From positions 58,878,065 through 58,942,064 of the forward strand of contig NC_134952.1 of the NCBI RefSeq assembly GCF_965638725.1: 64,000 nucleotides of DNA. The letters run 5' to 3'. The position numbers and the translations under genes were made by a program. A model generated the notes under the pieces. It had not been told where the DNA came from. It saw nothing but the letters and a program-made list of their open reading frames with translations, and made no database searches. Source of the DNA: Aptenodytes patagonicus (lineage: Eukaryota > Chordata > Aves > Sphenisciformes > Spheniscidae). Of this stretch, positions 52,483 to 64,000 are shown one piece after another. Numbering within the stretch: position 1 is the stretch's first letter; every line of letters begins with the position of its first letter.

Positions 52483-52642
52483 AGCAGCTGTGTTCTTCAC
52501 CACATTTCCTACAATCACCACAACTCTTCCTTTAAAGCTCTGGAGCGTGGCAGTTGCTGGGCACTGGATGAGATCCCCTTCTGCAGTAAATGCTGACACA
52601 AACGGGACATTGATGCTGCCAGAAATGTGGCCACGGTTAAAG
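52483..52642 (-). CDS. TBCK: TBCK, penultimate coding exon (rhodanese-like domain core)
   Basis: A 160-base exon on the - strand: it begins after acceptor cctaag with one base completing an Asp codon shared with the upstream exon, continues with 53 codons, and ends at donor CT|GTAAGT. It reads [21 protein letters not shown] and [27 protein letters not shown] is the hallmark second motif of rhodanese folds (R-GHI-GA-NIP). The stretch [10 protein letters not shown] occupies the place of the catalytic CX5R loop but has no cysteine, and the human protein also lacks it (VIVGHVAKHT). The domain is therefore expected to bind or scaffold rather than transfer sulfur. Residue identity with recalled human TBCK is high, and the reading frame is intact. 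Confidence 0.95.
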
Positions 52643-55600
52643 CTTAGGAAGATCAGTTAAGGACATCCGAAAGGCAGAGAAATCTGTGGTACACATACAG
52701 CTGTAGGATGAACCTGCTCTTCATCCTGGCTGTCATGATACAAAATTGTTGATCTTCTGTGCTAGTATATTTTGACAAACCTCATTTACTATTTACTCTC
52801 ATGGGGAAAACAACTTCTGACACTACATAGAAAAAAAGGACAGAATGAAGAGTTGTTTGTTTCATAAAGAACATAGCATAGCACTACAGAAACTGATCTG
52901 CTAAATGAAACGGTGCTAAAAACCCAATAGCCACAGGATACATTTTCATGGATTTTACTTCAAATCAGCTCTAGTCTGATAACAGGAGCCAAATACTAAT
53001 AAGCAGCTGGAGCACCTCTTCCAGAGGAGTTTTATGCAAAAGGAATGAAGTACTTACAGTGGGAACCAAAACTAAATAGGGATTATTGGAAGATTTCTTT
53101 AAACCTCCTGCCAACCTCTGCAAGCCCCCTACAATTTTGATCCAAACTGAAATTCTAATGTACACGCACTCAGATTCCCAGACAACGAGCATTATGTATA
53201 TTATCTACAGTCCCACTAACAGTGAGCGTGTATTGGGTATTGAAAAGCAAACAACATACACGTGCCAGCAACTCAGATCTAGTTAGTTGTGCTTCACTTT
53301 CAAAGGATGATCATTCAATGCGATTTTATGAACAAATATTGAATGTGAAAGTCTCTTCTACAAAAATTAAGTTGGACCACTACTACCTAGCTTTTTATGA
53401 ATTTGAAAATGCACCATGACCTTGACACACCTCTGAATTACTTTCATAGACTGTACACATGTCTGGAACACTCCCCTTCCCCAACAGTAAACAAGAACAA
53501 CTTTGAAGAGATGGGAAACAGCAGTTCTGCAAAAATATGCACAATGTCAAATATCCAGATTAGTAACTCTACTACTGTGCTTGCAGAAAGCTGGTTTAAT
53601 TTATAATTAAATCCCAGAATCCTTTTTAATAAAGGAGCTCCCTTAAATGGAGGTAAGATTTAATTGACTTAGGTTAATATTAGCATTCATTTCTCGTGAT
53701 TTATGTAACAGTTTCAGCTTTATGATCGTCATTGTTATAGTGTGGGAAAAACACGGCTATATAAAAACATTTGAAAGAACAAAAGATGATCACATACCAT
53801 CCACTAATGTTGTCAGTTGGTTTCAGTTTTGAAGGGGAAAATTACAACACCACTCCTTCCCTGATCTGTGCCAACCCCCTTTCCCCAACCCCATTTATAA
53901 CCACATCACTCTCATTGCTTCTAACCAGGATAAAAGTTCTGAAACGATCGTCATTTAGACAGAAAATTACTTTGGACAGATTTAGTTGCTCACACTTATG
54001 CCACTGAGTATGCTTAACTGCTCAGAGAAACTTGACCTAAATCTTTTAAAAAAGAAATACATTTTATATCAACATTAGTACCAAACTAGATAGATCCAAA
54101 CTGTATTTGCTGTCATTCACATTTTCCCTAATCTTAAGTGACCATCCTAAGCGTTCTCACTACTAAGACAATTAACAAAAAGGCCAAGATTTTGTGCCAC
54201 AGACTGAGAGACCATAAATATGCAGCTATAACTTTCGTAACAGGAATGGAAGGCTGCCAGTATTTCTGCTACCATGCTTAATAAAATGAGCCTTAGATGA
54301 ATTGCTGGCCAACAGAGACACTGCTTTGAGTATATTACCTTTTCATTAGAAAGTCTTCTGTTACAAAGCTGTCTATTGGGAAAAAGGTTAGTAGCTCTTG
54401 GCCTCGCAACATGAGCTTCATTACAAAACAATACCTTAGCTTTCAAGTGCCTCCTAGTATGAAATACGAAACATGTTTGATACTTGTTGGAAGTCCTCTC
54501 ATGCTTTTCTCAAATCACATTGAAAGCAAAGTGAGAGTGAAGTTTAGCATGACAGGCATAGACGATGAGGAAGACTAACAACAAAACGTAAGAAATGATC
54601 ATATTTTTGAAACCCCTCACAGTGGTCTGTCACATTTTAAAAACACGTCACAGTAACACACAGACTGCCTGATCCTATTGTACAGTTTGTTGAAATTTTG
54701 TGATAAACACAAAGACTGTTTCCTTACTGCGAGAATGAACAGGACACTGAACACAGTATTCCTATGGTTTCCCGTGTATACTCAGAACTGCCGACAGTTT
54801 AATAGCTCTCTATATACCATATGTTTTCTTCTACAATTGACATACAAACCAACTCACTCAAGGGGTAATTCTACTACCTACCAGGCTGTCTTTTTAATAA
54901 TGACATTCCCTACCTCCTAATACCAGGAAGATTTAAGTCCACCCATTATTTAAAGGGCAGGACATTTTAGTCTACCAAAAACTCCAATCAGACCAAAACA
55001 GCAGCAGCAGTGATTACAGTGCACTGTTCAAGTTATGGAGATTTTCTCTCTCCGGCATGCCTCCTCATTCAAGAAATATAAAAGGTAAGTCTGATTAAAA
55101 TTTTGTAATATGAAAGACAACCTCATAAAGCCACTTACTTCATAGCAGTCAAATTATTTTAAAATAATTGAAATTTTGAATCCACTCTGCTAGAGTAGAG
55201 TAAGACAGTAGAGTAGAACCTATACTCAAGCTATTAGGAAAGCTACAGAAATATTTAACCAACACCTTGCCTTTGATCCTGATTATAATATAAATAAATC
55301 CATTACTGTACACAGATAATAGCCTTTCAGTGCAATGATTGTAGTTGAGGTATTTTATATTACTTGCTCTCCTTCTGCATTCTCCTTGATGATTTCTAGG
55401 AAGTCGCTTAAATAATTAACAACAGAATGATGCATGCAGAAATAGAAACATTATTTAACTCGGTAGTAGCAAAGCTTTCCATGCAGTAACAATAACCTTT
55501 TACAGCTTTTAATTCCAGGGACTTCTCATTTAAACTGGAGTCTAAAAAGTATTATCTCTCAATGAAGAAATTATCTCTCAGAAAATAGCCTGCATTTTTA

Positions 55601-57332
55601 CTGTTTTCTGAATAAAGAGGACCACATTTTCAACAATCTAGGTCCAGGAGTAAAGAAGCCACTGAGTCTTCTGGAGTCCAGAAAATAAAGAGTCAAGCTA
55701 CACAAACACATGAATCTCTACTTAACTGGAATCCTTAACTGATGCATGAAATTAATACATGCAAGCAAAAGAAAAATTACTTTTTTTGTGTTCCTTTGAC
55801 CATTCTGTTTTATCTACACAGCAGATCACATTACAGGTTCAAGTTTGGCATACAATAAAATTATAATTCCTTGAAAACAACAGTTTTAATTTCGAATAGT
55901 CCAATTATACTATACTGTTTACTATGTAAATAATAAATTTACCTCTACATAGTACAAATAATATTTATTTTTCTACTTCACCATACTTTGTCATAAATAT
56001 TGCTAAATATTTAATAGAGAAAAACGTTAGTGGCATATACAATTACCTTTAAGGTGGTATTTTAACAACTAGATGAAAAAAATGAGGTTGAAATATAATT
56101 TATTTAAATTTTTACTACATATTTTAGCCCAAATATTAGCATTGATCCACCACTCACTTCATTATCTCGAACTCACACTTTTCTAATATGCATGCAGTAT
56201 GTTAGTAGCATTTGTTAGACACTGGAAGATCTTTTCGAATAGTAAAGATGTTGGGAGCCTGTTGAATATCTATCGTTGGAGATCTTTAAGAACAAGCCAG
56301 ACATACGTAAAAGGAATGATCCTCCTTTCTCAAAGTAAAAGGTGGACTAAAACTCATGATACTTCTGTTATTTTTCTATTGAGTATTGTTTGCCCATTAA
56401 GAATTATACTTTGTGACATAGCAAGTAAACATACATCTACTGCAAAATCAACTATCTACATCACCTTTGCTATTATGAAAGGAGCAATACTTTAAAAAAA
56501 TGATACAAACCAATAACAAGTATATTCCCAAATACTCAGTATAATGTTTAGAGTTACCTCTAATAAAATCTTGTCATTATTCCCACTTTTAGATGGATGT
56601 TGATGAAGGTGTGTGCTCCTGGCAAAGTACATCCGTAAGAAGGACTCCCCCTTCCAAAACCCAAACAAACCCAGTCCCGTAACTACACTACTTCAGAAAA
56701 ACAATAAAAAATACTCCACACACAAAGAACTATGTATTTGAAAAAGAACAAATGAGTAAGGTGTAGACAGGGTAGCAACCCCGATAAAAATATAGCTTCA
56801 AGATACCTTTAAGACTTTTCTGATTATAAGCTAACTAGAGGACATAAGTTAGGGCAGCCATATGGCTGCATTACCTGACAGTAGCAAGAAGGCACTCAAT
56901 AGGAATTGATTTTCCACTGAGGGATTGGCAAAGCACATGAGCTATCAACTTTTCTGTATCTCCCTTTCCACTTAATTGGAAAGCCTCACACCCTTCCAAA
57001 ATATTGGTCACATTAAATGGGGAAGGTCTGCCGACAACACCTGTCACAAAAAAAAGTAGCATTAAAGCAATTGTGCTACTGGCACAAAGTGGTTTCACTA
57101 GAGCCACAGCTTAAAATGGGAAGGCAAAAATACATTTGTCCTCTTTCTCTGCAATCCAGGCCTCTCCGTGACAAAAAAAAAAAAAAAAATCTGCCTTCTG
57201 TCCTTGCGCTGTATCTCTACCACATCCCTTTCCATTATTTATCATTCTAACATCTCACTGCCTGCAGACAATGAGGAAGTAACTGATACAAGCATGATTT
57301 GGCAAGGCTGGCACTCAAGATTTGAAGGATAC
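52643..57332 (-). other. TBCK: TBCK intron
   Basis: A 4.7 kb intron, donor GA|GTATCC at 57332 and acceptor cctaag before 52642, with phase 2 on both sides. It includes an exon-like segment (56875-57040) listed separately and an 11-base direct repeat attatctctca at 55551-55561 and 55570-55580. The rest is AT-rich with no recognised element. Confidence 0.85.
56875..57040 (-). other. Unidentified coding-like exon inside a TBCK intron
   Basis: On the TBCK strand an 8-T tract and gtgacag precede 57040, and donor CAG|GTAATG follows 56875. These bound a 166-base segment that is open in one frame (entry phase 1, exit phase 2). It reads GRPSPFNVTNILEGCEAFQ, GKGDTEKLIAHVLC and IPIECLLATV, a balanced protein-like composition. 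It cannot be a regular TBCK cassette: the flanking TBCK exons join in phase 2, so inserting it would shift the frame. It could be an exon of a nested gene on the same strand, a relic of a duplicated gene, or a poison or terminal exon (the frame meets TAA immediately after the donor). I do not recognise the protein family. Confidence 0.35.
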
Positions 57333-57508
57333 TCTTCACTGTTACGAATGTCCACCACCAGCAGCTTTGGCTTGCTAGACTTTGTTTTCTTAACAGGTGT
57401 TTTGGAATGACTAGGTCCTGTCAACTCACACAAATCAATCAGATCTTCTGCTGAAATTCGTGGTGACACCTCTGCCTTCAGGTCATCCAACTTGATGGAA
57501 TCCCTAGA
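57333..57508 (-). CDS. TBCK: TBCK coding exon (linker and start of rhodanese-like domain)
   Basis: A 176-base exon on the - strand, starting in phase 0 after acceptor ttttaaag and ending in phase 2 at GA|GTATCC. It reads [49 protein letters not shown] and a split Asp codon completed at 52642. Human TBCK has the matching [20 protein letters not shown] and [24 protein letters not shown] is the helix that opens the rhodanese fold, and [12 protein letters not shown] is its first conserved motif (D-R-E-F). The lysine-rich KKTKSSKPK insert is a flexible basic loop. Upstream exons (TBC and kinase-like domains) should lie to the right of the window; I searched 57.5-64 kb on this strand for the preceding FNECILLFSDLPEID segment and did not find it. 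Confidence 0.95.
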
Positions 57509-60500
57509 CTTTAAAAGAAGAAAATTAATATTAAAGGTGATAGAATTAGAGACATGGTGTTCTTTGAAATTTCTACTTATTTGACAACCTCAAAGTGTAA
57601 CAACCCAGTTAGACAGAAACAGATCTTTTCCTTATAACTCTGAACTAGTCCGAGTTAAACTATCCATACAGAAAAGCTCCAGAGCAGTGCCAAATGCCTA
57701 TCTGCCAATTATATCCCTATTTTCTGTTGAAGTTGTTAAAAAAAATAATTGGTAGACAATCTGTGCAAACTATTTTAGTTTGTGATTTGTTAATGAATTA
57801 TTCACTGTGGCTGAGGGGGTCACAAAACTCACAGAACTCAGCATCAGTTCCTCAGCATCAGAGAATTAATAAATTGGCTAGAAAGCACTCTAGAAAGGAG
57901 GAGCTGAAAGGCCTCATGCTTGGAGCGGGAAAGAAGGGTAGCAATTGGAGGGTTGGCACAAAAACCGCAGGGATACTTCTGTAAAATACAGAGCTATCTA
58001 AACACCAGGGTTTACCCCAGCCCAAAAATAGGCACAAATCAGGACACCAGAAGTGTAAGAAATAGTCCTGTATTATAACCCAGAAAATTTGTTCCTTAGT
58101 TTTGGGGGACAGGGGAATTGGGGGATGGGACAGATGATGACATAACACCACACTCAAGCAACTAGTTTGATAATACTTAAATTGTTTTTCGTAAGAGAGC
58201 CTTCATTGGGAATTATCTCAGAAATATTCCTAAGTGCTAGCATTTCTTCACTTCACATTCTTAAAAGCTCATGCATATATAAATTAGCAAAAAAAAAACC
58301 CCAAACCAAAACCCCTCCTTATTTTTGTGAATAACAGAGAATGCAGAAATCCTGTATTTTCATTAATTACCAACACATACAAATCTGTGAACTGCAGCAG
58401 AAATACTAAAATATGGTCACCGTAAGACAGTTGTGAAATGTTTGAAGCCATGTCTCCACCTTCCTTCAGAGATTGCTTTACACTGCTGAAACTTTCAAGT
58501 GCCATTACAACTACACTTTCACTCAAAAGAATTAGCTTGACTCACCCAAAATAAAGCATGAGGGAAATCTCCAGCTTGTTCAAGAGGGTCAAACTCGGAT
58601 TCTTTACAAGCAATAGGCAAAAAGATCTGCAGCATGCCCTAGCCTTTTGTCCTTGGGAACACCAGGTTTGCAAAACCTATTTGAAGATCTAAAAGTTAAA
58701 GGACTGCTACAATCACTTTTCCTATTATCACATGAGACTTTTTTCTTTAATCTCTCAGCTACCCTGACGGAACTTCCAGAACTACATCTGCACTAAGAGG
58801 TCCTCATTTAACTTCAATTAAATGTTGAAAGTGCTTATTTTTTAAAACTTTCATACACTGTGTAATTAAAAATACATTAGCACCATGGTGTTAAGGAGTT
58901 AATAAATTACACTTATTTATAGTCTTCTGCAGCAAGAACTTTTTTTTTTCTGTTGGTGCCATTGCCTCAATCTGAAAAATCACAGGTAAATTTTAAAGCC
59001 GCTTGTTTCCATTATGCTTTAATCCAGCAGATACAGAGTTAACAGCTTGGTTACATATGCAAAAAAACCCCAAACATTATGGAACTCAACTTACTCCAAG
59101 AGGTATGTACATCAAAGATACTCTTACAGAGCTTAGTCATCTTACAACAGAACTGGTTTGTCTTGTGCAACCATTGTGCTCCTGTTGAACAGGAGGTCAA
59201 ACAGAGGCAAAAGTTGTTTATAACCAAGTCCACAGATGTTTTTAGTGAGTTATTCTGGCTTGTCAGGAGACGGGAACAAACAGAATAACTAGGATTTGTT
59301 ACAGGGAGCATCTTCTGAAAAATCTTCAGACTGTTTTGATGTCTTATTCTTGAGGAAGAAGACCTATATTAATGAAATAGCCAACCATTTCATCATGAAG
59401 ATTTGCTTGTGCACTCAGTCTACAGTTGTTCAGAACATGAGCACAAGTATACAGAGATGGACCACAGAAAGTTGAAAAGTAGAAAGAACTAACAAATAGA
59501 ACATTATTGTATATTACTTTTGAGAATGATCTAAACAGTGCAGTCAAAATATAGGTCTTTCTAAGAGTATCACAGTAGCAAATTTTCTGCTTTGAAAAAA
59601 TATTCCATTTCTGTCATCTCGTCTTAGATTGCAGTGATCACACCGATTCAAGACACTATGTGCTTATAGCCCATGAAAAAAATTCAAGAGAACGCACCAA
59701 AGGAAATGGAGGCATTACTAATTAGTATTAGCCCAACTAACTGTTGTTAGCTCTAGCTTTTGTTTTGGTTTCTAAACATACTAGTTTCTCATTTAATCTG
59801 AGGACTATTCCAAGTTTAGAGAACATGCTAGAGTGAACAGAGAGGCATACACGTTTCCCTGAGTTATGTCCCAGAAAAAAGACTTCTTAGGCAGTCCTTC
59901 TGCAGTTAGAAATACCTTTGCTGTAAAGCAGGTTATCAAAAAGCACTCAAAATTACCAACAAAATCAGTAATTGTACTTCAGGGAATATATTAGCCCACC
60001 AAACTGCCTTTTCCATTGTATATGATAGTATTCAAAACAAAAGAACTTACAAATTGCTAGTCTCAGCACATAATTTCCTTGCAAGTTCAGAATAATAGAG
60101 GTCATGATGATTTATAATCAGAAAAATGCTTGATTTTCTGGATAACATATTATTTGTTTCAACAGAACAGCCAATACTCAAGGGAGACCTGTTTCCATAA
60201 AAGTAACAGTGTGACAGAGGACAGGGCCAACTCCCAGTTGAGTAGCTCCTCCCCAAGAGGAGTCCAAGGAAATGAACTGCATCAAAGGGGAGGAGGAGGA
60301 GGAAGAACAAAGTCAAACTCTTCTGACAAACTTCAGACTTGCCAAATGAATTCAGCAGTCCATGTCTAGGGGATTCACAGCAGACACAAGTTTGCAATAT
60401 CCAAGAAAGGTAGTAAGGTAGAAAGAGTAGTGATTACATAAATACACATTTGGCTGAGACAGCTTAATTTGCCTGATGACTAAAACTGGCAGACTTCACT

Positions 60501-63500
60501 ACACCCTCCTCAGGTGACAGCTTCACCCTCAGGAGAATGTTTGTGGAGCAACACTGAGGAGGGAAGGGAAGCAAGTCCACTGCAAAAAGAGTTCAGTCCG
60601 TGAAGCAGGGTCAGACGATTACAGGTAACAAACACTCAGGTAGCAAAGTCAGGCATTATAAATGTGGACTACGCCAGTGAAGCTGGCTGAGATGACCTGA
60701 ATTAAGTCTTTTGGAGAAACATTTACATTATGATGGACTCTAATTACACAACCACTTGCTACTTTTATTTATACAATTCTTGTCTAATTCAGCAGATGGG
60801 ATGAATGACTCAGGAAAGAATAAAAGTTTAAGAGGAAAGCATGAAGTCTACAGCAGAAAACAAACCAGTCAAAATTCACCTATACTGATATAAAAACATT
60901 TTCTCCTTATCTAAAAGTATAAAGCCACAAGAAGTGCTCCATAGGTAGACACTATCGGTCCTGTGAATAGATTTTGATAACCAGGACAAGCATTTTTTTC
61001 CTTTAACTGGGTTGAAAATAAGGAGAAACACGTTCAACTGAATTTTACAATCATCTTTGCTTTGCTTTGACCTAGTATGTCCAGATCTGCCTAAATGGCA
61101 TATTTAGTGATACAATATCCCTATATAGGCTTTGAACAAAGCTGCAGCCTAAAGCTCCTTGACAGACCTGCGAGAAATAGAATTGTTGAATCAATTCTTT
61201 CTTTTAACAACTGTTTTATCAGACCAATTTATTTCCTTCAAATTGCAAAGTGAAATATGTGTATGCACTTATAAGATCATCTTTCCTAATTACATTTAAA
61301 AATTTTACTTTATCTGCTGTATCTGGTAACAACTATATTTCATGTCAGACATTTTCTCACAGGAATTTTCTAATGACCTGTCAGCCAGCACAAGCTAAAC
61401 ATGGCCAACACTAAGCTGTCAATGCTTTTCCCCAGTCCTCCTCACACCTCCACTTCACATCACCATCCTGCTGCAGATACCTGTAGTTTGGCACTGGACT
61501 TGAGTTCAGACAGCTCTTGAGGCTGTCATGGCCCCTGAGCACCCAAATCTTGCAGATCGTTCTGAACTTTTAACACCTTTCCTACTCCTCTCCACAACAG
61601 TATTCCAGCTGTTGTCTACCACCTCAGTGACTACTCTCTTTGCCTCAGCCCAGCCAATTTAGAGGAGATGCATGAGATGCAGGCTGACATTTTAGACAGG
61701 AGGCTTAACATTTGTCCTGACTGCTGGAATCAATTCCCTGTTTAGGCTTTATTATGTCATTGCAGGCATTGGTTTCCAGCTGTGAAGAACCAGAAGGAAC
61801 AGTAGGTGAAGGAAGGGAGAGGGCCTACTTTAAACCAGGTTCTTTGAGTAAGGTTACCTGCTCTCAGAAAAAGTTTATGGCACTGATAGTCTCTTAGTAA
61901 TTATTTAGAAATATCCAACAAATTGCGAACAGGCAGTAGTATCCAACTGAGATTTTGATTCCAGCTAAATCAAGTTGCAGGTAGTCACATCTCAGGACAG
62001 CCGCTTACAATATCTTGTCGAATGTGTCATCTGCAATTTTTTGTTTGTTTTAAACAATGAAGGGAGCATAAGGATTATCCCACAAACCAAAATTTCCATG
62101 CTAGTAATACTTATTACTCTATGGTGGGTACAAACAGGACAATAAAAAAAAAAAATAGCCAGGATAACCATTGGGAAAAGCTTAAGTCCAAACAGCATAT
62201 CACATGTACAAGATGCTTGTTTCTTCCCTTCAATTATCCTTCTGCTGTGATCTATCTACTCTTTTCCAAGGCAGACATGGTATGTAATTTCTAAAAAAAA
62301 AAAAACAAAAACCCAACAACAAAAACAACACACACCACCACCCCTTACTCTTTCTTAAAAAAGGCAAAAGCTCTACTTTAAGCACAGTGCCAGAGGGTAG
62401 TTAAAAGTCCAGTTACACACTTGTGCAACGCTCCAACAGTTTAGTGAATATACTTGTGGTTTTAGAGGTAGTGTAAGAAATTGTATACCGACTACAGCAC
62501 TGAAATCGAGAACTGTGTTCATATACAGAGATGAACTGCCTGTCATTACTTAGAAAAGGTAAGAATTATCAGAAAGATACACACACGTTTTTCTCACACA
62601 CACACAAGTCCACACGTGCTAAGATACTGAGCTTACTCCTCAAGTTGCTTTGCCTGTTTTCCTGCAAAGAAAAGAGACTTATTTTAGCATATCCTAACTT
62701 CAAGCATGAATCTTGCTTTAGACTAGTCAGCTATAAGAAGTTGTTCATCAGGGAAGACTGCTTCATCAGCATGCTGGTAATAGGAAAAAGACTACTTAAG
62801 CTGAAGTCTGAGAGGTCTACTTGCCTCTCAGAAGTTTCTCTGACAACACCCTAAATTCTTTACTTTCAAAGTACTTATTCTTCTCACCCCATTAATTTTC
62901 AAATAGGCCTGGGAATTGCTAAGCCATATGCATTTACTGCTATTAATAAGAAGAAATAGGCATAAAGAATTTAATTTTTTTTTTAATATTAGGAATTAAA
63001 GCTGCTTAAGCATTCTCAAATTCGAAGTCAAGCTTCAGAAAGATTAAAGCACTCCAGAGCATGAGGCTGGCACAATCACGGCTCCTATCTATTTTTTCCA
63101 TTAGCCTGTAATCTTTTACAGGCATTTCATCCTGGCTATTAAATGAAGATATACTTTTTTTTTGAGAAAATAAGCAAGTATCTTTAGTTCTGCTGAATCT
63201 GAACTTAACAGTCCCATCTGATAAACACAGGAGTTATAAACCAACTTTTTATCCATGGAAAGGAAAGCTTTATCTGAGTAGAAGCAGGGTTCCCCCCCTT
63301 TTGTCTTTGAAGTTGGCAAAACTTATTGCAGAAAATTTAATACAGAAGGAATTTCAGCCTGAAAGTCAGTATAATTAAAATCTGGGGTTCAAGTAAAATA
63401 ATCTAGTCAAAGTATCAAAGTCCTTCATAAAGAAACATGCTTCATGGAAGATGTCATTCCATATTTTTGGAACATAATGTTTTGTTTCTGAAATCAATGT

Positions 63501-64000
63501 ATGCATGTATATCTAGGAATAAGACAACAAAAACATTTTAAAACCAGCTTAGAAGATAATGGTTTTAAAAGATTTCTAAAAGAATTGATCAAATAATGAA
63601 AGAGACAAAAGCAGATTCACACAGCAACCACAAACAGATGCAACTCCAAATCAAGCGTGACAGCAGTTTGTAGCAAAGTCATTACTGTTTGTGCTTGTTT
63701 TTACTTTAAATAACCATAATGGAAGAAAGCCAATGTATTTTTTACAGTGAATTCCACATAAATATAATACTCAATGTCACGGTGCCATCATATAAGCTTT
63801 GGGATAAATATATTTATATAGAGTAGCACTATTTTATACCAATTAAAATGTCAGATGAAAACAACGGGTAGAAAAGAAGAGGGAGAATAAGCAAGAAGAA
63901 CAGGACACTTCAGGACAGATTTGTAGGCAAAGCCACTGCTATCGTGTTTTTATCAAAAAAGCAGTTTTCATGACAGGCAGAGTCAGTTTTCAGGAAGTAT
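57509..64000 (-). other. TBCK: TBCK intron, partial
   Basis: At least 6.5 kb of the intron upstream of the exon ending at 57508, running off the right edge. No further TBCK exon was recognised. It contains A-rich to C-rich transitions near 58288, 59058 and 62291, a short CA repeat near 62580-62608, a GGA-rich patch at 60283-60303, and otherwise AT-leaning sequence. Open frames at 57694-57984, 58284-58526 and 60047-60397 have no recognisable content. Confidence 0.75.

Noticed and set aside
58284-58526. 80-codon - strand frame tested as an upstream TBCK exon
   Set aside because: Its reading does not match the TBCK segment expected before the rhodanese-like domain, and it lacks good flanking splice signals.
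1-64000. CRISPR arrays, bacterial operons, phage or plasmid genes, tRNA or rRNA genes
   Set aside because: No regularly spaced repeats, no Shine-Dalgarno-led gene runs and no structured RNA gene were visible; the window is eukaryotic.

Overview
This is vertebrate nuclear DNA, almost certainly from a bird and probably from Neoaves. Genes are split into short exons with GT-AG introns, there is no operon structure, and most of the window is AT-leaning noncoding DNA with microsatellites and homopolymers. Two solo LTRs of an endogenous retrovirus family that I know from many non-galliform birds support the neoavian placement. No bacterial, viral or CRISPR-type system is present, and most long open frames look like chance.

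Layout: (1) positions 1-2189 are the 3' part of the terminal intron of NPNT (nephronectin) on the + strand. Its last coding exon is 2190-2285 and is followed by a 3' UTR of uncertain length. (2) About 3.8 to 39.2 kb is the interval between two converging genes. It holds one solo LTR (13531-14115), simple repeats and a few exon-like islands that I cannot assign. (3) About 39.3 to 64 kb is the 3' end of TBCK on the - strand. Three terminal coding exons (57333-57508, 52483-52642, 39782-39892) encode the C-terminal rhodanese-like domain, and all splice phases agree. The last TBCK intron carries a second solo LTR (43930-44454) and a cluster of G-tracts (in the sense of transcription), a hairpin and AT-rich DNA.

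The tail-to-tail order NPNT(+)/TBCK(-) matches the arrangement I know from human 4q24, so this is a conserved syntenic block cut by the window edges. The two genes are functionally unrelated: NPNT is an extracellular-matrix integrin ligand, and TBCK is an intracellular TBC/kinase-like protein linked to mTOR signalling and endolysosomal trafficking.

The least explained signals are exon-like open segments with good splice sites that match no protein I recognise. The best is at 56875-57040 on the TBCK strand inside a TBCK intron. Weaker ones are at about 26462-26731 (-), 36917-37176 (+) and 39184-39289 (+). The two LTRs share both ends but have different central segments, which points to two subfamilies.
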